A DNA stretch of 47,204 nt. Origin: Microcaldota archaeon. GTDB taxonomy: Archaea > Micrarchaeota > Micrarchaeia > Micrarchaeales > Micrarchaeaceae. Positions 23,548-32,164 of this stretch are shown here, one piece after another (position 1 is the stretch's first letter; each line of letters starts with the position of its first letter). The translations under genes were made by a program, and so were the position numbers. Where the stretch lies: assembly GCA_028866905.1 (NCBI GenBank), contig JAGWHI010000005.1, positions 1 to 47,204 of the forward strand, in the 5' to 3' direction. Under the pieces are notes generated by a model that saw nothing but the letters and a program-made list of their open reading frames with translations, was not told the origin of the DNA and did no database searches.

Positions 23548-24312
23548 CTAATACACCGCCTTGAGGTAGGTGTAGACTATGAAAAGCACGATTATCGCAG
23601 CTATTATCACGTAGGTGAACCCCCCGAGCGCGTTGTACGCGCTGTCCAGGAAGCCGAGCACCTCGTCCTGTATGCCCTCGTTGGTGGTGTACACCAGCGC
23701 GAACTTCGAAAGCGGCTCGCCCTTGTCCCACGTCAGGCTCGTCACGTTGGTGTAGTTCTTCTCGAAGCCGTACGCTGGGATGTCCGCCAGGGGGTAGACG
23801 CTCTTTATCGTAGCGCCAGCAGGCACATCTATGTTGAGCGTAGTGTTCGGGCTGAGCACCCCTCCGCTCGCCCCCTGCTCGAAGTTGAATATCGCCGGGT
23901 TTAGCGAATACACGAACGTGCGCGGCGCTGTCTGGTTGACCGTTGTGACATTAGGCACGGTGTAGCTCATGAAGAGCTCCGCAGTCTGTATGTCGCCGTA
24001 TCCCGTCACCGGGCCGGGCAGGAACTTGAAGTTGTAGCTCGGCGCGCGGGGGTTTATTATGTGCTGGGTAAGCACCGGCCCTATCAGCAGCTGCCAGTTG
24101 CTAAGCGTGAGGTTGAACGCCACCCTGTCCGTAGAGTACTGGTTTATGGACACGTTGCTTATCTTCAGCGTGAGGATCTCGCTCACCTGCGCGCTAGTGT
24201 TCTTGTTCAGCGCCACGGTGGCGTTGAGGTTAGTAACGGTATAGGATGCGCTCGCGAGGGTCGGAGCCGCGATAAGGACTAGCAGGGCAAGCGCGCAGAC
24301 TATCCTATTCAT
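23548..24312 (-). CDS. Secreted protein with C-terminal membrane anchor, unknown function
   Basis: A 254-residue protein with a Sec signal peptide (MNRIVCALALLVLIAAPTLA, likely cleavage after ASA near residue 23). An extracellular beta-rich domain of about 190 residues with many N-x-T/S sequons follows, then one C-terminal membrane helix (FTYVIIAAIIVLFIVYTYL) and a short inside tail. The topology is type I, with the domain outside the cell. The family is not recognised. It is the first gene of the operon leading into pheS and pheT, which is an odd combination. The TATA-like CTTTTTATTAG (minus strand, about 24340-24350) is 28-38 bp before the ATG, so the mRNA should be leaderless or nearly so. 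Confidence 0.82.
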   Translation of the reverse strand: MNRIVCALALLVLIAAPTLASASYTVTNLNATVALNKNTSAQVSEILTLKISNVSINQYSTDRVAFNLTLSNWQLLIGPVLTQHIINPRAPSYNFKFLPGPVTGYGDIQTAELFMSYTVPNVTTVNQTAPRTFVYSLNPAIFNFEQGASGGVLSPNTTLNIDVPAGATIKSVYPLADIPAYGFEKNYTNVTSLTWDKGEPLSKFALVYTTNEGIQDEVLGFLDSAYNALGGFTYVIIAAIIVLFIVYTYLKAVY

Positions 24313-24315
24313 TGC

Positions 24316-24423
24316 AATCTTAGTTAGTTTGCAAGATTACTAATAAAAAGCCTCTGTGGGGGATCCTCCGACGCCAAAGGCCACCGCCCGAAGGGTTAAA
24401 TACCTTCCCGATAAACAGGTATT
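24316..24423. promoter_or_regulatory. Divergent promoter region with two inverted repeats
   Basis: This spacer holds the minus-strand TATA (about 24340-24350) for the membrane-anchored protein and a plus-strand TATA (GGTTAAATACC, about 24394-24404) for the gene at 24443. An inverted repeat AATCTT/AAGATT (24316-24321 and 24333-24338) covers the minus start site. A second, AATACCT/AGGTATT (24399-24405 and 24417-24423), overlaps the plus TATA and likely start site, where a repressor would act. Confidence 0.4.
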
Positions 24424-24442
24424 GAAGTAAAGTCGTGGTCCT

Positions 24443-24865
24443 ATGATAACAGGATTTACAATATCAACGATCGAGGGTAAGGTAGAGTCCATAGACTCGC
24501 TGCAGAAGCAGAGGTTCCCAAGGCTTAACATAAACCTTGAGAAGGTCACGTCCGAGCAGGACAAGGTGAAGGTGTTCTACACATTCGTGGCGGACTACTT
24601 CGACGGCGATGCCAACTCAAAGGCGTCGAAGAGCGTGGGCCAGCTGAAGATAGGCGGCTTCGTGGAGGTGAAGGACTCCAAGGACGCGATCGGCACCATA
24701 ATGAAGAAGTGGGACGACACCAAGACGCTGCCGATAGAGCTGGCAGAGGAGATAATAAACGGCCTCAACTTCAGGTGCAGCGCGACTGGCACTCTGGTGG
24801 CGTACGGCCTTGGGCTCATACCTCCGATGGTCATAAGCCAGACAAAGATACAGGAGCAGAAGTAA
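24443..24865 (+). CDS. Small cytoplasmic protein, unknown (possibly SecB-like fold)
   Basis: A 140-residue protein starting at ATG 24443, with CGTGGT 3 nt upstream. The sequence alternates strands and one or two helices: ISTIEGKVESIDSLQKQRFP, then LNINLEKVTSEQDKVKVFYT, a Gly-containing turn (SVGQLKIGGFVEVKDSKD), a helix (LPIELAEEIINGLNFRC) and a conserved-looking end (TGTLVAYGLGLIPPMVISQ). The order of four strands and a long helix recalls SecB-like chaperones, but I see no decisive motif. It stands alone, on the strand opposite to both neighbours, under its own TATA box (24394-24404). Confidence 0.72.
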   Translation: MITGFTISTIEGKVESIDSLQKQRFPRLNINLEKVTSEQDKVKVFYTFVADYFDGDANSKASKSVGQLKIGGFVEVKDSKDAIGTIMKKWDDTKTLPIELAEEIINGLNFRCSATGTLVAYGLGLIPPMVISQTKIQEQK

Positions 24866-24902
24866 TTCCTGTATTTTCCCTTTTTCTTTCCTGTTTTAAA
24901 CC

Positions 24903-26393
24903 CTAGAATAGCCACGGCAATGCGTTGATGACTATTGTCAGTATGACTATAGCCTGCAGCGCCTTTACCACAAGGCTGCCCGGCTTCATGTTAGACCGGT
25001 ATATGCGCCATCCGTCAAATCCCGGCACAGGCAGAAGGTTTACCACGGCAACAAGGAAGTTCAGTATGAAAGATAGCGCGACAACCGAGTAGACGAAATA
25101 CCAGGCGTTGCCCCCGAACCCTATGACCTGCGCGGTCTGCCCTATCCCCACGCCTATGACCCCGTGGGAGCTGTTCGTCGGATCGGCTACCGCCTTAAGG
25201 CTGAACGTGCCGTTCGTGGTTCCGACCACCACTGTAGAGTTCGGCCTGTCCTGCGCTCCGAGCGCCTCGAAGCCAGAGAGGTTCCTTATCTGGTGCCCGT
25301 TCCACGATACTAGCTGCATGCCAGCTGCAAGTATCCCGTTTGCCGGCATGCCCGGCGCTACCTGTGCTATCGTGAACTTCGCGGTGTATATCCCGGGAAG
25401 CACGTATAGGAACATCAGGACAGTCAGGACGAAGAAGACCACCATAGCTATGAGGTTGGCGGATATCCCTGCAGAGAATATCTGGGTCTGCCTAACCCCG
25501 TCCAGCTTGTTAACCTGCTTCTCGTCCGGCTCCACGAAAGCGCCCACAGGTATCATACCGAAGAGCAGCAGGCCTATGGACTTCAGCTTGACCTCGGCCA
25601 GCCTTGAAAGGAAGCCGTGCGAGGCCTCGTGTATGATGAGGAGGAACGCAAGGGATATTATACCGGCAGCGAAGGGTATGTCTATGCCGGGCAGTATGGG
25701 CGCTATGCCAGGGATCTGGCTGGTGAGCGACGAGGTCTGAGGGTGGCCAGCAACGCTGGTCACAAGGAAGGTCCCTATCCCGTTCAGTATGATTCCGGAG
25801 CTGAAGAGCAGCTCGCCGAACATCAGGCCCGTGAGCCCGAAGACGAAAGTCACAGCGTCGATCGCGTACTGCAGCGGGGTGCTAGCGCCCCATCCCAGCG
25901 AGACCGGGGCTCCGCCCAGCACTGCGCTTATCTTCGGTATGTTTATGAACTGGAACGGTATTCCCAGGTTGGGTATTATGAAGAGCATCATGGCCACGAG
26001 GGACAGCATGCCGAATGCGTATGTCCTGATGCCTATTCGGCCCCTAATGAATGGGTACGAAAGCAGGCCGAAGCCCAGCACGAACCCCCAGTCTGCCATG
26101 CGGAGCCAGAAATCCGGGTGTTTCCTAGCTATGTTGTCTATGGTCTGGAGCCCCTTCTCGCTGCCGACGAGGTAGAGGCCGTATCCCCCGTTCAGCGAAG
26201 CGGCCCTCTGCACCACGACCCCGACGCAGAACAGCGACACTAGCGCTAGGGCTGCCCTGTTTATGACAGAGGTGAAGCCATAGGTGTAGAGTGCGTATAT
26301 CAGTGCGGCCTCGCCTATTATGAGGAGCCAGAGCAGCGCCTTTGCAGGCGCGCTCAGTTTCGCTTTGGGCTTGCCGCCCGTTTTTGTCGCCAT
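24903..26393 (-). CDS. Membrane-embedded M50 (site-2-protease type) zinc metalloprotease with PDZ domain
   Basis: A 496-residue polytopic protein. The zinc motif HEASH is at residues 255-259 inside a membrane helix (IISLAFLLIIHEASHGF). A PDZ-like segment follows (about 345-385: AQVAPGMPANGILAAGMQLV, SWNGHQIRN), and the third zinc ligand Asp is in NLLPVPGFDGWRIYRS near the C-terminus. These enzymes cut transmembrane substrates within the bilayer, often releasing regulators or clearing signal peptides. Several extra N-terminal helices (residues 18-210) are present compared with the minimal S2P core. It is preceded by a small Ig-like gene 19 nt upstream, probably in the same transcript. The archaeal substrate is unknown. 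Confidence 0.9.
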   Translation of the reverse strand: MATKTGGKPKAKLSAPAKALLWLLIIGEAALIYALYTYGFTSVINRAALALVSLFCVGVVVQRAASLNGGYGLYLVGSEKGLQTIDNIARKHPDFWLRMADWGFVLGFGLLSYPFIRGRIGIRTYAFGMLSLVAMMLFIIPNLGIPFQFINIPKISAVLGGAPVSLGWGASTPLQYAIDAVTFVFGLTGLMFGELLFSSGIILNGIGTFLVTSVAGHPQTSSLTSQIPGIAPILPGIDIPFAAGIISLAFLLIIHEASHGFLSRLAEVKLKSIGLLLFGMIPVGAFVEPDEKQVNKLDGVRQTQIFSAGISANLIAMVVFFVLTVLMFLYVLPGIYTAKFTIAQVAPGMPANGILAAGMQLVSWNGHQIRNLSGFEALGAQDRPNSTVVVGTTNGTFSLKAVADPTNSSHGVIGVGIGQTAQVIGFGGNAWYFVYSVVALSFILNFLVAVVNLLPVPGFDGWRIYRSNMKPGSLVVKALQAIVILTIVINALPWLF

Positions 26394-26412
26394 GCAGCTA
26401 CCGCAAAAGCAG

Positions 26413-26826
26413 TCAGACGACGTTGACAGTCGTCCTCTTCTTCACAGCGTTGAGTATGTGGCCGTAGTCCCTGTAGTGCGCCATCGCCGTAATCGAGAGC
26501 GTGTACTCGCCAGCGTCGGCCTTTATGCTGTTGTAGAGCTCTACGCCAACGTTCTTCTCCTCGCCCGGCGCTATCTCTCCCATGCGCACCTCGCGCTGCT
26601 TGCCCATGTTCATGTTGTCGAATCCCAGCTGCTCCGGGACCTCCACTACAACCGAGGTGAGCAGCGGCTCGCCTGTGAGGTTCTTTATCCTTAGGTTGAG
26701 CGTCGCCGAGCTCTTCTTGTTGGCGTACAGCCTGTACGGGACAAGCTCTGTGGATATCCTGAACGGCGAGTTCTTCACGAGCTCGTTGCCAACGTCCTTC
26801 TTCCCGAATAAGTTGAATATCGCCAT
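26413..26826 (-). CDS. Small Ig-like beta-sandwich protein, cytoplasmic
   Basis: A 137-residue protein with no signal peptide. After a short charged N-terminus (MAIFNLFGKKDVGNELVKN), the rest reads as an Ig-like/NEW3-type sandwich: ISTELVPYRLYANKKSSATL, LRIKNLTGEPLLTSVVVEVP, a Pro-Gly-Glu-Glu turn (EIAPGEEKNVGVELY) and a last strand TTVNVV. No enzymatic motif is present. It lies upstream of the M50 protease in a likely two-gene operon and may bind or regulate it. A TATA box (AGTATATAAATTC, about 26857-26869 on the minus strand) lies right after the end of the methionine synthase gene. The start is ATG 26826. Confidence 0.75.
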   Translation of the reverse strand: MAIFNLFGKKDVGNELVKNSPFRISTELVPYRLYANKKSSATLNLRIKNLTGEPLLTSVVVEVPEQLGFDNMNMGKQREVRMGEIAPGEEKNVGVELYNSIKADAGEYTLSITAMAHYRDYGHILNAVKKRTTVNVV

Positions 26827-26870
26827 GGTCTCGCCTGGGCAATAGGATTGCTCAACTAGAATTTATATAC

Positions 26871-28016
26871 TTATTCCCCGAACTCCCTCCTCGCAAGCTC
26901 CGCTCCCTTGACCATGCTGCAGAGCTTGGCGTAGGCTATCTCTGGCCTTCTCGTCCTCAGTCCGCAGTCGGGGTTAACCGACACGAGCGACGGATCGCCC
27001 AGCATCTTGGCTGCCATCAGTATGTCGTCGCGTATCTTCTCCGGCGATTCTATCGCGTCGGTGTGGATGTCGACCACCCCGACCCCGATCTTCGCCTTTA
27101 TGCCATACTCCCTGAACAGCCTTAGCGCCTCGAAGGTGTTTGTCGCATGGTTTGTGAACTCTATAAGGTAGAGCGTCGCCTTGCTGTCGGCGATGTGCGG
27201 GAAGAGCCTCCTGTAGTCGCTGTAGCAGAGGTGCACAGCCTTCTCCATGCCGTTCCACGCCCCCTCGAAGGAGCGGTTCAGCGACTCGACGAAAATCCTG
27301 GATTCGGCCTCGTTCGTGGCTGCGGCCGGCTCGTCGATCTGCACCATGGCCGCGCCCTTCACTGAAAGCGTCCTTATCAGCGGCCTGACAACGTTGTCTG
27401 CAAATGAGATGACCGCGGATTCCTTGGCCTTCTCCATGTCGGCCCTCGGCGAGCCGTTGCGCCTCATGTAGTGCTCGAGGTACGACCAGTCCACCATGGT
27501 GTATGCGCCGGTCAGGCAGGGCTTCAGGGTCCTGCCGGTGTGCTTCCTGGCGAAGGCGAACTCCCTGGCGAAGAAGGCATCGCCCCTTTCCGATACCGAG
27601 ACGTCGCCGTCTATCGAGAACTTGGTGAAGTAGTTGGCGTCGAACGCGTTGAGCACCCCGGCTTCGCTCATGCCGTTCACGAAGTTCGCCATGAAGCTGT
27701 ACATTTCGGTCCGCTGCTGCTCGCCGTTGAACAGTATGTCTAGGCCTGCCGATTCCTGCATACGTATCGCGTATATCGTGGCTATCTCCTTGGCGCGCTC
27801 CCTGTCCGCATCGGTTATCGAGCCCAACGGCTTCTGGAGCAGGCCTGTGCCGGACCCATTGGCAAGCTCGCCTACCTCATCGACCCTGAGCCTCTTGCCC
27901 CAAGCGACCGCATCCTCCACAGTGCGCTGCTCCTGCCTCTGCCTTCCGAATCCCTGCAGCCAGTAAGGCCTCTGAAGGCTGCCGACCTCCTGCGTCGGGA
28001 AAAGTCTATCTCTCAT
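26871..28016 (-). CDS. metE: Cobalamin-independent methionine synthase, catalytic (MetE C-terminal) subunit
   Basis: A 381-residue protein matching the C-terminal barrel of MetE. The zinc ligands are H262-x-C264 (AVHLCYSD), E286 (YLIEFTNH) and C351 (SVNPDCGLRTRR). The homocysteine/zinc site is therefore complete, and the enzyme should methylate homocysteine to methionine. The methyl donor in archaea lacking folate-linked MetE chemistry is uncertain; several archaeal forms use a corrinoid protein or another carrier. The start is ATG 28016, because a perfect GGAGGTG lies 6 nt upstream, inside the end of the preceding gene (11-nt overlap). An in-frame start at 28031 would bury that site. Confidence 0.9.
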   Translation of the reverse strand: MRDRLFPTQEVGSLQRPYWLQGFGRQRQEQRTVEDAVAWGKRLRVDEVGELANGSGTGLLQKPLGSITDADRERAKEIATIYAIRMQESAGLDILFNGEQQRTEMYSFMANFVNGMSEAGVLNAFDANYFTKFSIDGDVSVSERGDAFFAREFAFARKHTGRTLKPCLTGAYTMVDWSYLEHYMRRNGSPRADMEKAKESAVISFADNVVRPLIRTLSVKGAAMVQIDEPAAATNEAESRIFVESLNRSFEGAWNGMEKAVHLCYSDYRRLFPHIADSKATLYLIEFTNHATNTFEALRLFREYGIKAKIGVGVVDIHTDAIESPEKIRDDILMAAKMLGDPSLVSVNPDCGLRTRRPEIAYAKLCSMVKGAELARREFGE

Positions 28017-29046
28017 CCAAAACACCTCCAACCTCCGACAGGGCCCCTATCTTCCTAAGCGCGATGTCGAAAGGGACATCGTAAAGCCTGTCGTTAGTGC
28101 CTATGTAATACCTCGCTGCAGAGGCCGACTTCACCAGCGCCTCTATGTCCGCCTTAAGGTCCGCTACGTTCTCCACCCTTATGTTGGACGAGTCCACAAC
28201 CCCGAGGAGCAGGTCCTTCTCCGTGCGGAACCTGAGGTCTTCCGTGTACAGCGCGTCTATCCCGACGAAATCCGCCTCGGTCCCGTCCGCCAGCCCAACA
28301 ACCCGCCCGGCCTCTGCCTTCGGGAAGCTTATCCCGAGCGTCGTGCCGCTATCCTTGACCGCAGATATCGCGCTTCCGAACCAGTCTGGGCTCTTGAAAG
28401 TGCCCGTCGACATGTCGAATCCCACCGAATGCTCGACTAGCAGGATGCACGAGTACCCCTTCTTCCTCAGCGCCTCCGAGCTCTTCGCTATCGCCTTGGA
28501 GTAGTCGATCGCAAGCGCCTCGTCGCTGTTGTAGAAACTGTTGTCGACTAGCCTGGCGAAGGAGTACGGCCCCGGCAGGAAGAGCACGGCGCGCCCTACG
28601 TCCGGCATTATCTCCGCCAGCTCGTATCCCGCGCAGTCTATCCTGAAGTCCACGTGCGGCTTCCTGTAGAACGTGTTGGTGCGGAACCATCGTGTGACCG
28701 GCCCTACCGACTCGTTGGCTCCGTAGCTGTAGTTGAATGCGCCGCTCTTCCTCGAGGAGTTCCTGAACCCAGTAAAGCATTCAGTAATCGGCCTGAACAG
28801 GTCCAGCCAGTCGAGCTGGCCGCCGGAAACGAAGGCGAAGCCCTTCTGCGCAGCGACGATCTTTTGGGTATCAAGCGCGATCTCGGAGCGCAGCTCCCTC
28901 TCGCTCGCCTTGCCGTCCCTGAAAAGCCTGTGCACCTTCGCCGTAGTCGACGACCGCGATGCTATGCCTGTGAGCATAGCCCCAAGGAATTCAGGTTTGT
29001 CATTAGAAATTCTATCCCCGGCCCTCTTCTTCTCGAAATCTACCAC
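28006..29046 (-). CDS. MetE N-terminal-domain-like protein, partner of the methionine synthase
   Basis: A 346-residue protein with a barrel resembling the first half of MetE. Examples are GSTPR-like AMLTGIASRSSTTAKVHRLF, the QKIVAAQKGFAFVSGGQLDW stretch (where MetE-like proteins bind substrate), and an LPGPYSFARLVDNSFY loop. The catalytic zinc triad is absent, as expected for the N-terminal domain. The gene ends inside the catalytic subunit gene (11-nt overlap), so the two halves of MetE are made as separate, coupled proteins. Split MetE pairs are known in archaea. The start is GTG 29046 in a CTGGTGGTAG context, with a TATA-like TATTTTTAAC about 30 bp upstream. There is no transport or SAM-riboswitch gene nearby. 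Confidence 0.8.
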   Translation of the reverse strand: MVDFEKKRAGDRISNDKPEFLGAMLTGIASRSSTTAKVHRLFRDGKASERELRSEIALDTQKIVAAQKGFAFVSGGQLDWLDLFRPITECFTGFRNSSRKSGAFNYSYGANESVGPVTRWFRTNTFYRKPHVDFRIDCAGYELAEIMPDVGRAVLFLPGPYSFARLVDNSFYNSDEALAIDYSKAIAKSSEALRKKGYSCILLVEHSVGFDMSTGTFKSPDWFGSAISAVKDSGTTLGISFPKAEAGRVVGLADGTEADFVGIDALYTEDLRFRTEKDLLLGVVDSSNIRVENVADLKADIEALVKSASAARYYIGTNDRLYDVPFDIALRKIGALSEVGGVLDER

Positions 29047-29120
29047 CAGCGTATAATTCTGTGGTGCAAGTGTTAAAAATAGGTATCAGGCAAAAAATTT
29101 ACAGGACTGCAGGGACTGCG

Positions 29121-31430
29121 CTACGGGATCCATCCTGATTTCCAATAGACATTTCCACTAGACCCTGTGCCAACCGCGTAGCAACCGGCCGATGAGGTCG
29201 ATTGGTATGTGATACCGCCGCACGAGCCCCCACCGCCCTGCCCGCCGTAGCCGCAGTAATCGGTACTGCACACGTTGCCTCCGCATGTGTACGGTCCGAA
29301 GCTTCCGCAGCCTGACGGGTTCGAGGTGCATGCGGTTCCTCCAGTTCCCGCCGCGCCGCCAGAATAGCTAACCGTACCCTGCGAAATTAGCGTGCCGTAA
29401 CCTACCAATATCGTGCCACCGCTGCCCCCAGTGCCAGCGCCTCCGCCACCGCTTGGATAAGGCGCCCCTCCAGGAGCACCAGACACGTTCAGCAGTCCTG
29501 CATTATTGAAAGCGCCTGCGTATATCTCGACTATACCACCTCCAGCCCCACCAGGTCCGCCGCCTCCGGCGCAATACTCACTGCCCGCGCCACACCTTCC
29601 ACTGGACGCAACCGCATCGCCCCCGCCCTGGCCTCCGCCGTTGCCGCCGGGGCCTCCAGCTATCGCCAAGCTAAAGAATGCGCTTATCCTCGATATGCCG
29701 GAAGCGCCATCTCCACCGGCTTGTCCAGTAATGCAGGCTGTGGAGAAGCCGTAATAGGAGGTAGGCGCGCACCCCTGGCAGCCTCCAGAACCTCCAGATC
29801 CGCCATCATGACTGTCGGTTACGGTGCCGGAATTTGCGAAGGTGCCGTTTGCCTGCAGGAAGTACCCGTTCTCGTTTATCGTGATTCCTGAGTTGATTGT
29901 TATGTCTGAAGACGCAATCACATTGCATGTCAGCGTAGTGCTGGCACTGTAGGTTATGCTGCCAGAGAACGTTCCGCATGACGGGTTCGCAGGTATGGTG
30001 GTGGTTGTCGAAGTAGATGTCGACGTGCTAGTCGATGTTGAAGTACTGGTCGAGGTCGACGTGCTTGTAGACGTACTGGTAGATGTGGATGTAGTTGTGG
30101 TAGTGGTCGTACTGTAGAAACCTGCAGTCTCAGTGGCAGGGGCTGTTATCGTGAAGGTGTTCGATGTCGATGCGCCTGCGTACGGGCTGCCGGTCCACCC
30201 GTTGAAGAACCAGCCGGGGTTCGTGATCTCGTTTATCGTTACAGGGTTCCCGCTGTTGAACCACCCGCTGCCGGGACTTACAGTGCCTCCGAAATTCGGG
30301 TTGGCAGATTCCGACAGGTGGTATTGGACGGTCGGCAGTATCACTATGGTCGTGTTTCCGTTTACGTTTATTATCCCGCACTGGTTGGTGTAGGTGACGC
30401 CTCCGATCACTATGCTATTGAAGATGTACTGGGTATTGCCGTCCGAACATGCTGGGGATATCACGCAGTAGTTGTGCGACGAACCGGTTGCGAATGACAG
30501 TTGCGATGTCAGTTGGGAATAGTCGTAGTTAGTGCCGTCAATCGTTATTATCGGTGATGTTCCGCAGACGCTGCTGGAATAGCTCGGAAGCCCGAAGCCT
30601 ATGTACGACACAGGGAGGAAGTCGAGTGTGATGTTGGCAAGTGTACCGGAATAGTTCGCTGTCACGATGACATTCCCTACGATTGTGCTGTTGATGTACG
30701 AAAGAGCGATGCCTGTGGTGTTCGACCTCACAGGGTTAGGCGATAACGTATATCCCGAATGGTTAGTTGTAAGGTTCACTGTGGCCGCATTCAGCGGATA
30801 ACCAAGAAGCTTAACGTGCACGAAGAGCGCATCCTTCTGGTTGTTGGCCGGCGGCCTGAGCGTGTTTGCAGTTATTGATAGGGTTACGTTTGGATTTACC
30901 ACTGGTTGCGCATGTCCAACGAAGCTGCCTAGGAAAGTCTGGTACGGTGCGGCTGCGCACGACGCAGCAGAGTTCGGTATGTTCACAAGCCCGCAGTACT
31001 TCGCCTTAAGGTATACGTTCCCCGACACCAATGCGCCGAGTGTCGTCGTGACTGGAAGGTTGAGTATGCAAATGATGGAGCCGCCTGCCAGAACGAAGTT
31101 TGGTTTGCATGCATTACCTGTGGAGTTCGTTCCGTTCACGTTCGCGTATATCGTTGGGCTTTCTATTGGATACTGTTGTATGTTCGTCAGGTAGAATGCA
31201 ACCACTGTCTGGTGGGTGGTTAGGTTTGTTCCCAGTACCATATCGTTGCAGTAGGCACCCTGCACGAAGTTGCACGACGATGAAGTGACCTGGCCCGGAG
31301 AGTTTATGTAGGCGTAAAGCAGGACTGCCGCTATCGCTATAATGACCAGCGCCCAGCCGTATGTGACCAGATACTCCAGCGCAGACTGCAGTCTCTTTCC
31401 CGATTCTTTGCTATTGAAGCTAATCACCAA
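29121..31430 (-). CDS. Giant pilin-like surface protein, near-twin of paralog A with a different tip (paralog B)
   Basis: About 769 residues, starting at TTG 31430 (or GTG 31427). The class III signal peptide has pre-peptide VISFNSKESGKRL, Gln15 as +1, Glu19 as +5 and the helix YLVTYGWALVIIAIAAVLLY. By eye, the head (to residue 439) differs from that of paralog A at only about a dozen positions over roughly 420. The Thr/Ser stalk is residues 440-478. The tip (479-769) begins NPSCGTFSGSITYSAST, is Gly/Cys-rich, shares GGGIVEIYAGAFNNAG with the others, and ends KSGWIP. In contrast to the head, the tip differs strongly from that of paralog A. A TATA-like CTTTTTATTTATTAG lies at about 31457-31472. 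Role: surface adhesin or fibre, inferred. Confidence 0.85.
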   Translation of the reverse strand: MVISFNSKESGKRLQSALEYLVTYGWALVIIAIAAVLLYAYINSPGQVTSSSCNFVQGAYCNDMVLGTNLTTHQTVVAFYLTNIQQYPIESPTIYANVNGTNSTGNACKPNFVLAGGSIICILNLPVTTTLGALVSGNVYLKAKYCGLVNIPNSAASCAAAPYQTFLGSFVGHAQPVVNPNVTLSITANTLRPPANNQKDALFVHVKLLGYPLNAATVNLTTNHSGYTLSPNPVRSNTTGIALSYINSTIVGNVIVTANYSGTLANITLDFLPVSYIGFGLPSYSSSVCGTSPIITIDGTNYDYSQLTSQLSFATGSSHNYCVISPACSDGNTQYIFNSIVIGGVTYTNQCGIINVNGNTTIVILPTVQYHLSESANPNFGGTVSPGSGWFNSGNPVTINEITNPGWFFNGWTGSPYAGASTSNTFTITAPATETAGFYSTTTTTTTSTSTSTSTSTSTSTSTSTSTSTSTSTSTTTTIPANPSCGTFSGSITYSASTTLTCNVIASSDITINSGITINENGYFLQANGTFANSGTVTDSHDGGSGGSGGCQGCAPTSYYGFSTACITGQAGGDGASGISRISAFFSLAIAGGPGGNGGGQGGGDAVASSGRCGAGSEYCAGGGGPGGAGGGIVEIYAGAFNNAGLLNVSGAPGGAPYPSGGGGAGTGGSGGTILVGYGTLISQGTVSYSGGAAGTGGTACTSNPSGCGSFGPYTCGGNVCSTDYCGYGGQGGGGSCGGITYQSTSSAGCYAVGTGSSGNVYWKSGWIP
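29997..30113 (-). repeat. 39-codon Thr/Ser coding repeat (stalk of paralog B)
   Basis: Only Thr and Ser codons, mostly alternating Ser-Thr, between the InlB-like repeat and the tip. It is followed by ATA-CCG/CCT-GCG-AAC-CC (Ile-Pro-Ala-Asn-Pro), the same junction as in paralog E at 47164. Confidence 0.88.
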
Positions 31431-31608
31431 CTGATCTAAACAACAACTAAAACCATCTAATAAATAAAAAGCTTTGTCAAATTGTTGGCCACAGCGCCCC
31501 AAAATGCAAAAACGGAATACCAAAACAATGTTGGAAGAAAACATAATACTTAAAAGGGTTCACCGCAAAGCATTTATTGGGACCAGGGTTTGTTCTAATA
31601 GTGTGGCA

Positions 31609-32076
31609 ATGCCGATAAGGTACAACCTTACAAAGTATGATACACTTGCAACTCGCATCCACAAGCTCGCTGTAAAGAACAACGGGCGCGCATCTCTTCC
31701 TCCCAACAACGGTTCCGGCAACGACGGCGATGACAGGCACGTTGTCAACATCGCAATCCTGATAGCATCGTTCTCGTCCAGCCACTCCTGGCAGACCAGC
31801 AAGATAATAACCGACCCCATATCGGACATGAAGAATCCCGACGTGCGCCAGGAGTACGTGACCGCCGCGTCTGGAGGATGGAAGAGCATATCGGCGCACG
31901 ACATAAACGAGGTCTACAACCGCAACATCCCGGAGCCTGCATTCAAGAGATGGCTCTTCTCCCATGTCGACAAGCAGCTCCACGACGGCTACACCAGCGC
32001 ATGGTCCTCCTTCAAGTCTATGCTCGAGGGAGACTGCGACGATGTCGAGACGATTTCCGCTACATCGAAGCGCTGA
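31609..32076 (+). CDS. Unknown small protein
   Basis: About 155 residues from the ATG at 31609 (MPIRYNLTKYDTLATRIHKL). The frame is open further upstream to 31474, but that part has poor codon character and overlaps promoter-like sequence. The protein has a polar, Asn/Gly/Asp-rich patch (NNGSGNDGDDRH), a hydrophobic segment (VVNIAILIASFSSSHSW) too short and polar-flanked for a sure membrane helix, and a helical C-terminal half (DINEVYNRNIPEPAFKRWLF, HVDKQLHDGYTSAWSSFKSM). No family is recognised. It stands alone between paralog B (divergent) and the ribonucleotide reductase gene. A TATA-like CATTTATTGG near 31571 is suitably placed. Confidence 0.55.
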   Translation: MPIRYNLTKYDTLATRIHKLAVKNNGRASLPPNNGSGNDGDDRHVVNIAILIASFSSSHSWQTSKIITDPISDMKNPDVRQEYVTAASGGWKSISAHDINEVYNRNIPEPAFKRWLFSHVDKQLHDGYTSAWSSFKSMLEGDCDDVETISATSKR

Positions 32077-32086
32077 AAGCGGTTTT

Positions 32087-32113
32087 AGCGGATGTCCGTC
32101 GGACGCTTCCGCT
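32087..32113 (+). terminator. Stem-loop after the unknown gene
   Basis: AGCGGA (32087-32092) pairs with TCCGCT (32108-32113), and inside it GTCC (32094-32097) pairs with GGAC (32101-32104) around a 3-nt loop. It begins 11 bp after the stop codon, a place suited to a terminator or 3'-end protecting hairpin. No T-run follows, so a structured RNA is an alternative. Confidence 0.35.
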
Positions 32114-32164
32114 ATTCGCATTCCAGCATTTGAGCCCCAAAAACCGCAGCGAGGACACTCTGCG

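Noticed and set aside
29121-31430. Paralog pair A/B as the two ends of a composite transposon
   Set aside because: The copies are in inverted orientation with similar heads, but no transposase, terminal repeats or target duplications were seen, and ordinary core genes lie between them.
31474-31608. N-terminal extension of the unknown protein at 31609
   Set aside because: It overlaps TATA-like sequence, has a composition unlike the rest, and the ATG at 31609 gives a normal short leader.
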